64,000 bases of DNA from Collybia mongolica (Eukaryota; Basidiomycota; Agaricomycetes; Agaricales; Clitocybaceae), in the NCBI GenBank assembly GCA_013420905.1, contig JAAXNY010000011.1, positions 558,001 to 622,000 of the forward strand. The letters are read 5' to 3'. The translations under genes were made by a program, and so were the position numbers. Shown piece after piece: positions 53,971 to 64,000 of the stretch. Position 1 is the first letter of the stretch. Every line of letters starts with the position of its first letter. A model generated the notes under the pieces. It saw nothing but the letters and a program-made list of their open reading frames with translations, was not told the DNA's origin and searched no databases.

Positions 53971-56532
53971 TTAATCATCCTGGTGATAGATTGATTCTTC
54001 CTGCATCTGCCAGAGGATTAGCAGAGTTTCATGTTCGGGCAAGTGGCCGTGATGGTTCACTCACCCAAGGTTCGTCATTGCCACGTGCGTACTTCTTTGG
54101 GGGTCTCTCCCAACACGCGACCCGATTAACAGCACTTTCGTCCTTCAACGGAAACATAACCCCGAGCTCGTAATTCGATATCTTGAGTTGCCGGTGAAAA
54201 GAAGCGAGAATGCCGGATGATTTATGCTCACATTTAATATAGGGTTGAACCCCGAACCTGAAAGGGTGCCCCACGCTGAAGGGGTAAAATTGTGTGAGCC
54301 GATGTACGCCCACCCAATTGCAGGCTGAATTATCTGTATGTCAGAGTCTGAGTCATCCTCAGTTTCGGAGTCTTCTAGCTGAGTCGTATTGCTCGAAGAG
54401 GATGACGCCTTGAAGGTAGCGATGATCATCTGACCACATATGAATGAACTCAATCAAAAAACTACCCACTGAACGGGTCTAGTACCTTTGAATGCATGAG
54501 CACGGGACCGCCTTTGCTCTTTGAGTCATAGAAGTGATCGCGAGGGAAGTTCTTCGCGACCCACTGTTTCCGTCTGCAGAATATTGTGCCACCCCCCTGT
54601 TCTCACGGATGTCAACCTAGCGTACCACGAGGCAGAACAACGGACCTGTTCTCCAAGCTGACTCTTCTGAACATTCGCTTTCGTCGGAAAGACGACCTTC
54701 ACGGGGGGAAAAGGAAGCTTCTCTCTATACTTCTTGGGCTCATCCAACCAGTCTTCAGCCGACTCACCCCGCGCTGACCAATGAAATTCATTAAGCCATT
54801 GAGTGGTATAGTTGCCGAGACTGGATCCCTGTGGAATGTTTTCCGTTGTAAGGGTAAATGAAAATACCTTGGCGAGGCAGACACATACCTGGCATTCTAA
54901 AATTAGCTCTTTGGAACCTTTGCCCTTGGCTCCTCGCATTGCCATTTTCCGTACGACAGCCATAAGCCGCGGATGACCTGTTCTGAGAGAAAGTTTTGCT
55001 TCCGTAAGTCGAATGAGGGTGGAAAAGGAACTACGACGCGGACTTTACTACCGCAGGCCATCCTTCATGTTTACCAGCTATTGAAGGGACCAGATGAGCC
55101 TTAACTTTTGACCAATCCCAACGCATCCTTAGCTCTTCGATCGCCTTCAGTGGTAAATCAGGGTGCTGAGAAGAGAGTAAAAGCTGTGATTCGAAGCATC
55201 GGCATGACAGAAAAGTGCCTGACGTTATCTTTGATCATGATTTTTAACGCTGGCTGGACATTCACGGAATGAAGCACGCGCTGTAATACTGAAGCGAAAT
55301 CATCTACGGCCTTTGGGTCATGGGGGATTGGCGAAGAACGCAGTGGAAGGTCCTGAAGCCATACGGTCTGTATCTGTGTTACTAGAAACTCATATATGGG
55401 AACGTCATTTGAGACTGACATTTTCCATGTCGCGGTAATCATATGCTATAAGATTTGCCGTGGATACGACAACCCGTAGACGTCCTGTCTTGTAAAAAAG
55501 CTTGTCTGAGGCGTGAGCTGAGAAATAAGGCGCATATGAGAACAGCCCTTACAAGCATGAACTGAATAAAAGGTAAGGTGAATACACGTAAAAGTAAAAT
55601 TAAATTAAAATATAAACTCTTACCTTCATATGCATACAACCGCGACCACCCCGAAGCAAAGGAGTTGTCTTTATCCAGTGTGGAAGAACGTTTTTCAAGC
55701 TGGGTTGACCAGTTGCATCGGGCTGCGCAACCATGATAACTGGAACTGAGCGGTCAAAAAATTCATAGATCCACGAGAAATCCAACGAATACGACGACAT
55801 GATAGCGAACGATAAATCGGATTTCTGCCCATCTATTAGTGACCCAGACGATTGAGGCAGATAGTGTATTAGAATTTCTACCTTCCCCAAAATTTCCGTA
55901 AGTCTGAAAGTTGGCTGTCCGTCTTTCCGAGGTTCGGCATACCGTGTTGCGGTTTGTCGGAATTCTCCATCCCAGAATACCTGTTCAATGACTGGTGTGT
56001 TCGCAGCTGACGCGCTGCCACTTGCACTGCTACTGGGCCTGTACGAAGAGGAAGCTGGGTTAGCTTTGCCCTTATCAGCCCGCACTCCAGACGAGGACGA
56101 AAGGCGTTGCCTCTTGGCAGGTGGCTCGTCATCCTCACGCCCACCATCTTGATCACCGTCATCGTCGTCCCGTGCTGCATCCGGCCTGAGGCGCTTCTGG
56201 CGTTCGCGCCGCTCCTTCTCTAGCTGTGCCCGTTCGGATAAGAACGCAGAGGCTGGCACAGTAATTGGAAGTTCTGACGCAGGATTCTTAGCGTGTTCTT
56301 GAGATGTTCGAGACACTTCAGTTTTGGAAGCTTCGAGAGCGCGTTTCAGCTCAGTTTGAAAGCGTGCCTCTTCATCGTCTTCTTCTTCGGTGTCACTGCT
56401 AAGATCTATCACCTCCGGTCTCGTCTTATCGGTACGGCTCAATGCGATGGCTCTGTTCGAGTCATCTGGTTGACAGCTGAGGCCTTGAAAAGAGGAAGAC
56501 CAACCTGGCGATGTCGTCGTCTTCATTGACAT
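53971..56532 (-). CDS. Tyrosyl-DNA phosphodiesterase 1 (TDP1)
   Basis: A DNA-repair enzyme that removes topoisomerase I-derived phosphotyrosyl ends. N-terminus: MSMKTTTSPGWSSSFQG, IDLSSDTEEEDDEEARFQ, a helical TELKRALEAS stretch, then a charged linker with KRQR nuclear-localisation-like basics. Catalytic domain: VFWDGEFRQTATRYAEP, SYSLDFSWIYEFFDRSVPVI, LLRGGRGCMHMK (first HxK), LFYKTGRLRVVVSTANLIAY, VWLQDLPLRSSPIPHDPKA, LGNYTTQWLNEFHWSARG, GPVLMHSKMIIATF (second HxK), IGWAYIGSHNFTPSAWGTLS, FNPILNVSNYELGVMFPL, and a last exon ending DEPW then MQEESIYHQDD stop. Both HKD signatures are present, so it should be active. Many short introns split the frame. The N-terminal LKRALEAS-type helix after an acidic run looks like a ubiquitin-interacting motif. 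Confidence 0.92.
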
Positions 56533-56878
56533 TCATTCAGACTGAGTCTTGAGGGTAGTCGGGACTGCCACAAATCTGAGGATCAGTTTCGATGAACAAT
56601 TGCAACAAGGATATCCGAGCGTGACGTTTTTCGTCGCGTGGCATGTGCTGTAGTTGAGTCACGTGTCTGCGTGACTTCTACGCGATCCGTGACTCACTCT
56701 TTCTCGCTCAAAGAAATTTCCGAGGTTGTGCCGCTACTGAGACCTGTTATGAATCCCCTGGCCATGGCTTAAATTTACATATGTCAACGTCAACGACAGC
56801 TTATTATAACTCGAAGAGTCGAAATATGATCTATATCCATAAAACAGGGTCCACATCAACGTCAGCTACTGACTTCGA
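56533..56878. other. Promoter region of TDP1 and the 3' flank of the esterase gene
   Basis: No gene recognised. Short tandem symmetry ACGTGTCTGCGTGACTT around 56660 was noted only. Confidence 0.4.
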
Positions 56879-58420
56879 TCAAGCTTTACATGTTCCTAAA
56901 ACCGCTACTGTATAGTCACTGATTAGTTTGTGCGTTGTTGACGATGGATGGCCAGCTAAAGGTAGAAGCCTGTCAGAGTTTTGAACAAAGTGGAGCGGCC
57001 ACCAATACTAACGTATGTAGAAGACACTGTGATCTGGATCTGAGCACCCGCCGACACTTGTTGATGTGCTAACAAGGCAGGTTGGGTTACCCCGGTAACC
57101 AAACGACGCGGAATCGCTTGATATTGCCGTAAAAAGGCTTGTGGACGTTGATCAGAATAACCGATCAAGGACTAAATATATGTGAAACGGAGATCCCACC
57201 GTTCAAGATTGACGAAAGCCACAGCTGTACCGTTCACTACATGCGCATCCCGCAAGTATTCGAAGATTCTATTTTGCAGGATGTCGCTATTCGGGTGGCT
57301 CTTGTACATCTAAGTACGTCAATCAAGTAGCTAAATAACTAGACTTGATAAAGGCGCTTACTCCTTGAATCAAAATATTTTTCGCCCCACTCTCCTGTAG
57401 TTCGCCCAGTTTCCTCGTCTTTGATGGGGCATCAGCGCAACCTAGAGACGTGATGTTGAGATAGACGCACGTATGTATTGTACGCCAAATTCCAATCGCC
57501 GCCAGCTGGCATAACGTTAAGTATATATAGCATACGGTTATAGGCAGTATATATACCTATTTCGTATTGCCCTTCATCACTAAAACTCGTTCTTCCAACC
57601 CGGAGTGTATGAGATAGACAGTTTTTGACTCACTTGATTCCAAACGATATCGTATACAGGGTTTGACTCGGGACCAACGAATCTAGATATTTTCCTTGAA
57701 GAAAGAAAAGGTTCGTCTCAGCGACAAAGTCAGTCCTTTGCAAACCCTAATGGGTCATATGAGCCATGATTGAACAAGGTGAGGAACAGGCGAGGCTAAC
57801 CGTTCTGTTCAACGGCGAAGTTGTATTCCATGCGAAGTTGTCTATAATTGCACCTCCCCAAGCGTACTGAGCGTTTCGAAGGTCGCGTTAGATCCAAAAT
57901 ATAGAAAGTAGGTGACAGCTTACATTTAACAGCTTTGCTCCGAGACTATTGGCCAACACTTCAACCCAAACAAATCCATTGGAAGCCCTTCTGTTTGACG
58001 TCACGCGTGAGCCCGCAGACGGCGACGGTGGCCAGACTATCGGAGGCACCGGGACAGAGCCGTTGGCTGGACAGTACTTTCATGATGAGATTGGTTTTCC
58101 GTGGACAAGAAGTGTGTGTACGAACCACCATTCGAAGTCCAAGAGTCACCAAACGCGACGATTGTTCTGCGAAGGGGGAAATGCTTATTTGAGGCCTTTA
58201 AGACAGACGAACTCGGATAGACCTACCTTGTCGCACCCAGATTGATTCCTGTGTTTATCTCGGCGAATGTGGACGAGCCCAAGGTTCCGCAAGCGGGCTT
58301 TATCGCAAGAGTGAGAGGAGATGTCACATTAACAATTACTGGGAAATCCAAAGTCGTTAATACCGTCTGAACTATCGAGGCAAAACAAAAAGACCAAAAG
58401 ATCCTTGAACGGAAAACCAT
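56879..58420 (-). CDS. Secreted GDSL/SGNH esterase, carbohydrate esterase family 16-like
   Basis: Start MVFRSRIFWSFCFASIVQTV with a hydrophobic signal segment, then TSPLTLAIKPACGTLGSS. After an intron (58223-58170 area): TIVAFGDSWTSNG, where GDSW is the nucleophile-serine block I. Then VPVPPIVWPPSPSAGSRVTS, FVWVEVLANSLGAKLLN, YAWGGAIIDNFAWNTTSPLN, KYLDSLVPESNPVYDIVWN, RKLGELQESGAKNILIQG, DPDHSVFYI and PGHPSSTTHKLISDYTVAV, with catalytic Asp/His block V, ending GTCKA stop. Domain order and length fit CE16 acetylesterases that deacetylate hemicellulose oligosaccharides. Several exon joins (57930-57600) are inferred. No cellulose-binding module was seen. Confidence 0.82.
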
Positions 58421-59793
58421 AGCTTGGTTGGGTCAATTTCAAGTATTACGGATGTGAGTGGGGTCTTTTCAATGTTATGAAGTATGACAAGTGATAATCT
58501 CGGAAGCGAAATCAAGTGCCATAATCGCCGCATAGAATACCAGGTGACTTCAATCTTCAACATGAGGTGGCCAATTGGATGCATTACTATGAGGTGCTTC
58601 GGCTGGATGTAAGGGGGAGCGGTCCGACCTCAACTGCCGGAACACGGGTGCCGGTTTGGAGTAGGGCTCCCGCGCTGAGCCAGAGTGGTGTGAAGACGCA
58701 GGCGTACGTTATTAGCTTGATGAGATGCCTACGGGTTTGTTGATACGGTAGACGATGATCAACACCAGGGGCTGTACCCTTTGCATTGAAGTAAAGATCT
58801 CGTGATGGAAATGGACTGTGTTAACAAATCAATATGCCCGATAGCCTGAACTATGTGCACTTGCAGAAAGGGTATTTATGTAGTCATGCATTGATCATGG
58901 GTCAGGAAGATACTAAAATATTTTGCATTCGCAAAGGGGGGTCTGCGCATTATCACGTGATCGTGTGCCCATCCAGGCTGTATATAAACCCGCTCACAAA
59001 ATTTTTCGTTTCTCTGATTCTTCCACAATCAAAATCGCCAATGACGATAACTTCAGGTGCAGAGAGTTGAGCACAACCCCCTTCGGGTTGGGTCGTGCAT
59101 TGACATCGCCCGTTCGGCACCCCATACCTTGTTTACAAAAAGGGACGGGCTTGGACATATCTGACGGCGTCCATTTTTTGATTGTGCGGGATGATGGACA
59201 TATGTAATATGCAATGCGTCAGTGCGGGCATGGGGATGTTGTGCACATCGCTTCGCGGATGAATCTTCTACACTACACTGCATATAGATTTCTGTGGTGT
59301 TTGTAAAATAATTGTGATTAGCGCGATGTCAGCGCCTTCGAAGATCGATCATCAGAGTGGTGGTTTGATCTTCTGTCGAAACCTGTTGTGATGGGTTGGT
59401 TTTTTGACTTCATGCCAAGGGGGATGTTAAGGTTCGCCCGAGAAGTTGGGCGTTGGTCGTTACACACTTCAAGACTGGTGAAATTACATGTCAAAAGGAC
59501 AGTGCTTTTACTTACAAACAATACCATGGAATTAGATGTAATAAATACGTGGCAGTGAGGTATTGTGCAAACCGTGATGCATCTAGAGTAAGCGCAATCA
59601 CGAGATGGATGTGTGATATGCTTGTGTGGTGCGCTCAGGGGGCGGATGGTGTCAGGTTCGTTGAGTAGTAAGGTAGGAAATGCCTAAGCAAAAACTTGTC
59701 TATGTCGTGAATGAAAGGAGCAATGAGTGTCCACTATGTCACCAGGATCGACAGATACGTCCAACTCGAGCGCAATTAACTATAATGTAGAGG
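58421..59793. other. Intergenic with a promoter-like TATATAAA and a hairpin
   Basis: TATATAAA at about 58980, a CT-rich leader, then ATG at 59041 look like a plus-strand pol II start. The frame ends after nine codons unless an intron begins at 59057 (CAG/GTGCAG). Downstream, CACAACCC-CCTTC-GGGTTG near 59070-59090 forms a short hairpin. No coding continuation was recognised, so the gene is undefined. Confidence 0.35.
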
Positions 59794-60508
59794 TTACCAG
59801 ATTGTCCATACCGCACCCGCCAAACAGCCAGCCATTACACTTGCCAAGCCCCAGGCCTGACCAGCGCTCCCAAAACTTGCAAGGACGCCATTTGCAGCGG
59901 CCGGGAATGTCGTTGCAAACGGTCGTGTAGGATTGGGGGCTCCACTAACCGTCACCGTCGGTGCATTAGGTATTGCCGTTGGCTGACTAGCCTTTGCAGG
60001 AGAGGAGGCAGGGAGAACAGCGAACCGTGGGGATGTAGCATGCATGACTCCGTGTGTAGAGTTGATAAATATAAGGAAGTAGTCGTCGCCAGGCGGTACG
60101 TCCTGCAGTAGAATATTTAGCGAGGTGCTCGTTGCAGGGACTGCGTGGGTGCACATTGAGAAAATTAAGCGTCGGTTACAGGGCAGGGTATATTGTGTTC
60201 TCACCATTTCTCGCAACAAACGTAAGGCCGTCTTGACTTAGGCGCGCCATTTCCACATCGAACCCAGCGATGCCATCGAGAACGCCTTTTCGCCATGTAA
60301 CCGGATTCGCGACGCCATTTGTCCATTGTGACTCTCGCGTCGGCTCCGATATCACGAAATATGCTGAACAAGTCGAACAACAAGTAGAGTTTATATGATG
60401 CATACTGTCCAGAATTATTTGGTGCTACTCACCCGCTGCCCTCGCCGCTAAACAACCCACAACCACAGATACGCTGGTGCACGTCCTTATTATGTTCGAC
60501 AAACGCAT
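59794..60508 (-). CDS. GPI-anchored Kre9/Knh1-like cell wall protein
   Basis: Signal peptide MRLSNIIRTCTSVSVVVGC. Next, two or three exons give YFVISEPTRESQWTNGVANP, TWRKGVLDGIAGFDVEMARL, SQDGLTFVARN, VPATSTSLNILLQDVPPGDD, YFLIFINSTHGVMHATSPRF: the Ig-like Kre9/Knh1 N-terminal domain, used by fungal beta-glucan and wall proteins. A Ser/Thr/Pro-rich stalk follows. The C-terminus is hydrophobic (WGLASVMAGCLAGAVWTIW stop), as expected for a GPI-attachment signal with a small omega residue near AANG. Location: cell surface. Exon boundaries are inferred. Confidence 0.8.
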
Positions 60509-61433
60509 GGCAAGAAGAAACCGCGTTTTTCTCGTCGTGCTGGTTCTCGGCCTAAAGTGTCCGGCTTGTTGTTCCGCGCTAAAGTTATGAAAAGTCGTCC
60601 AAGGGGCGGCGGGGAAGAACGAAAGTTGGGGTGTAAGGTAAAGAATGCTGTGGTCTGTCAATAGACCCGTATTAACAAGTCGGAGAGACGAAGGTGGCAG
60701 ATGGACACTGGCAGGTGGTTGCGGGCGGCCAAAACGCCTAGTAAGAATCGTGACAATAAACGTGACAGCCCCTCTGTGACAGGAACGATCAGTACTATTC
60801 TGGGAGATTCTTGGGACGCGAAAATATTCAAAAACACCTAGCTTAGCAGGCATAGGCAGGTCTGGGTCCTACGGACTCTGTGTCTTATCGAAGGACCAAT
60901 CGGAAATGAAATCCTCCTTCGTGAATCAATACATCTAGCAGTGCTGTCTGGGTAGATTAATTGGATTTGCTTCCGACATCACATTACGATTATTTAAGCG
61001 GAAACGAAAATAAGCAATGACTGGTTCCGTGGAAGTAAAAGTTGTATTTCCACAACTGCCGCCGTCGAACTCATAGATACGGGATGTCGTCAACAGGTTT
61101 TGACAATCCTTCGTGGATGACGGACCATCACGGACGCCCTCTCGTTGTCGTACATCAGTCATAAATAGTGTTTCGCCAAGCGATATAGCCGAACTTTTTC
61201 TTCAGCCGCCACTTAAGCATTCGTCGAAATCACGTGGCAATCCCAATGAATATTGGTCCAGTAAATGTTTGAAGGGGCTAACAGAGAAAGGTTCGATGAT
61301 GTTCGTCGTGCCCTACATCGAGACCGAAGCGTATCCGAAACCGGAGCCTTCTAATCCTCTAGCAACAAGTGTAAATTGTTGCGCAGCATCCCGCGTCCTC
61401 TTAAGGGAACGCGACCTATAAACAAGAACATAG
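60509..61433. other. Intergenic, promoter of the Kre9-like gene
   Basis: No gene recognised. A 102-codon plus-strand frame (61113-61421) overlaps the 3' side of the karyopherin gene and has no motif. Confidence 0.5.
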
Positions 61434-64000
61434 TCAAAATATGCATCGCACGAGATCCCCGAGGCCGACTGACCCCATAACGGCCTTTACAAACTTCTCT
61501 TTGACTTCGGGTGTCGCCTTAGACGGAACGAAAGTGTCCTGTCACAAATGAGCTATGTGACCTCTCATACACGACTGGAGGGTGACTTACAGCAAATAAT
61601 ATCTCCGACATCCAGGTTGCCGCTACTGCCCCTCCCGCTCCTCCCCCACCCCCAGTTCCTCCACCAGCTCTGCTGAGTAGCGTCCCCAACAACTCGATTA
61701 AATTCGGAACAACACTGATCACGCCTTGTTAGTAAATACGCAGGTGCAAGGGATCACGATCAACCTTCTGGGCGCTACACTTGCGAACCCTTCCAACACA
61801 GCTTTCATAATGCTTCGCCCATGTGTTTGCATGAGGCGGTCCTTTTCCAATGAGAGATTTTGATGTGTGGATGATCGATGTATTAGATATGACTATAGTA
61901 GGCATGGAATGTCGGAAACAAGGCACCAAGTAAAAAAGATTCCTACGAACCAAGAAAGTACAGGCAGAGACTAAAGAATATCGTTCTTGGAGGGCCAATC
62001 CGGCAATCGCACAGTGTATGAGGGCATCCAGGGCGGCAGGCTGTAGGGAGTGATAAAATGAGCTTGTGAAGTCTTGTGCCACCTAATGCAAAAAACAGAT
62101 TAGCAAGATGTGTTTCATAAAAGAGCGTAATATTCACTCTTTCCATGCACGCGAAGAACTCTTGTACCACATCTGGATTCTATAGGTGCAGCCATTAGCA
62201 AACCTTGTACCCACAGTAAACAGGAAACGACGCACACTCTCCATGGCACCTGGAACCCCGAGCATACCAAGTGAGCATTCCAACAAAACCGGCAAGGCAC
62301 TACCGACGATAGCCTGCGCTTCCACTGTCGGTCCCGCCTTGACAGTTGCTTTATTAGATGAAAGTAATATAGAGGGAGGCGGGTTGAGTTGCCCAATCAA
62401 GATGGCTGCAAGTGAAAGCCACGTGGCCGTTAGCTGACGCCTAGAAGCAAGGCAGACAAGCTCCAGAAGAGGTCCAGCAGGTAGAGTGATCAGAGTTGTA
62501 TCAGTTGGGAGGGAGGTTATAGACTTGAACAGATCACTGAGCGCCTGTGAGATTGTGTATGACTAACAACCCTCAAGCGAACACTTCAAAGGGAAGACTC
62601 ACATGAGAAACCTCCGCGTCTGTTGACCACCGATCGACGACACCCCGTACAGCAAGGAAGATTGCGTCGCGTAATTTGACCATCCTCACATCCTCACGTG
62701 CACGCATCATCTCTTCCAACTTTACTTGCGTCTCAGAATCTCCTTCCAAGAGGATTAAAATTCCATCTGTACTCCGTGTCAGACCTTTAGCAACTCCCGA
62801 AAGTGTCTCGAGTTGTTGGATTGCTATTATGCGCGCTTCATCAGGGAGCTAAGCCATCGTATGAGTACACATGTCATGAGCTAATGGGTCTCGAGATGAT
62901 ACACACCACGGTAGATGGTTGCAACGCCGCTGCCAGTCTCTGAACAATCGGGTCCACAATAGCCTGAAAAGCGCAGGGGCGTAAGCATCTGTATCAAGCC
63001 ACGGCAGCGTAAATTCTACCTCTATCGGTGGTATCTCTTCACCAGGTGGCAAAGCCTGAATGACGCTCGCAATTGACTGCAACACTTTGCTTTTCTCTGT
63101 ATCCTGAGCTTTCACGTCGGTGGGTACTGACTGCGGAATCCAAAACAGTGCCGTACCGGTATGCTCCCCAACCCTGCATGCAATTCTGCAAACGCCGCGA
63201 TCTGAGGCGCAAGCACCTTGCGATTCGCATCACAGAGATTCCGCAAGGCGACCGCAGCTTGTAGACATAGTAGTGTGTCGGTGAGAGCCGGAACAACGTA
63301 GGAAACAACATTCATGAGCAGAGCTGAAGCATCAAGCTTGCTGGCGAACCAAGAAGAGTAGGTGGCTAATAAAGACGATGAGATTTGCCGTGAAATGCGA
63401 ACAGATCCATACCAATCAGGGTCAGCATCGTTCGCCTGATACGACCGTGTCCGGTTGAAGGCAAACGTCCAAGGATTTCTGGGGTGAATAGTCTTCGAAG
63501 ATGGAGGCTCTTTGTCATATCCATTGCTTCTTGAATGGACACGACACAATGGAGCGTCGCTTCGATCTCCTATGTTCAGTGGAAAACATAAACTTTTGAT
63601 ACAGCCAAGATAAGGACCTTACGCACCTGCCATCCGTCGTTCTCCTGTCGCGAATTCAGCCGCTGAGATACATCATCCACGTAATATCCCAACATATCGT
63701 CCCGCAGTATATAATATCTGGTTACGATCAAAAAAAAAATATGAAAAGGGATAGGATTCAGGGGCCTACGCATTGATGAGTGTATCGCCAACATCTCTCC
63801 GATAACTTGACGAAATGTGAGTTTTACGCATAGCTGGCATGTAAATTGACTCACACTTGGAACTTGTCGATCTGATCTAGTAGACAATGATATCATGAGC
63901 ATAAAGACACGTTAAAAAAAAAAATAAGAAAAGCAAAACCTTTAGACCACACATTTCCCTTCGAAGGGAAGGCAACCTTTCTCCTCAAGACCTGAACGAG
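61434..64000 (-). CDS. Importin-13/Kap122-like karyopherin, partial (cut by right edge)
   Basis: An alpha-helical repeat nuclear transport receptor read on the minus strand from the right edge. The first visible exon gives LVQVLRRKVAFPSKGNVWS then DQIDKFQ. Then YYILRDDMLGYYVDDVSQRL, LLMNVVSYVVPALTDTLLCL, AAVALRNLCDANRKVLAPQI, VLQSIASVIQALPPGEEIPP, AIVDPIVQRLAAALQPS, AIQQLETLSGVAKGLTRST, LLELVCLASRRQLTATWLSL, VVQEFFACMERV, ALDALIHCAIAGLALQERYS, a glycine-rich insert (about 61620-61670), FVPSKATPEVKEKFVKAVMG, DLVRCIF stop. The HEAT-like pattern and C-terminal FVKAV block match importin-13 and Kap122 (Pdr6). The Gly-rich stretch GGGTGGGGGAGGA is unusual. The N-terminal part lies outside the window. 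Confidence 0.72.

Overview
The window is nuclear DNA of a filamentous basidiomycete, most likely an Agaricomycete. The evidence is dense short introns (about 50-60 nt, GT-AG), AA9 cellulose monooxygenases, F-box genes, seven-helix DUF6534 proteins, a KDZ-type transposase, Ty3/Gypsy and LINE fragments, and a plant-like CpG-decayed repeat block. No rRNA, tRNA or CRISPR was found. Almost every gene is multi-exon, so open reading frames alone mislead; I joined exons by splice signals, phase and family motifs.

Layout. 0-1.2 kb: a KDZ transposase-like gene running off the left edge. 1.6-9.8 kb: two AA9 lytic polysaccharide monooxygenase genes in opposite orientation (1646-2939 minus, 8515-9809 plus) flanking an F-box gene (3739-5970 minus). 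10.3-15.6 kb: a tandem pair of DUF6534 membrane-protein genes. 17.1-19.2 kb: a tandem pair of NAD(P)-binding (NmrA/YMR090W-like) genes. 20-21.4 kb: a decayed gene. 23.3-27.0 kb: a tandem pair of eEF1B-gamma genes. 27.9-28.7 kb: a broken copy of the Golgi pH regulator gene whose intact copy lies at 44.9-46.7 kb.

29.1-32.3 kb holds a P-loop GTPase gene interrupted by the most remarkable structure of the window: about 21 consecutive units, period mostly 63 bp, each with a 3' splice site, a variable 3-nt segment and a 5' splice site. It looks like a chain of 60-nt introns separated by 3-nt microexons. 29.8-44.9 kb is strongly CpG-poor and repeat-filled: inverted and direct copies of two repeat families, long near-perfect palindromes, a Ty3/Gypsy fragment, low-complexity tracts and a LINE fragment.

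48-64 kb is an ordinary gene-rich region: an intronless Ser/Thr-rich single-pass membrane protein, a stand-alone adenylation enzyme, tyrosyl-DNA phosphodiesterase 1, a GDSL/CE16-type secreted esterase, a Kre9/Knh1-like GPI-anchored wall protein, and an importin-13-like karyopherin cut by the right edge. Functionally the set combines secreted lignocellulose and cell-wall enzymes with housekeeping genes (translation, DNA repair, nuclear import, Golgi ion balance). Repeated local duplication, both tandem and inverted, is the theme of the left half.
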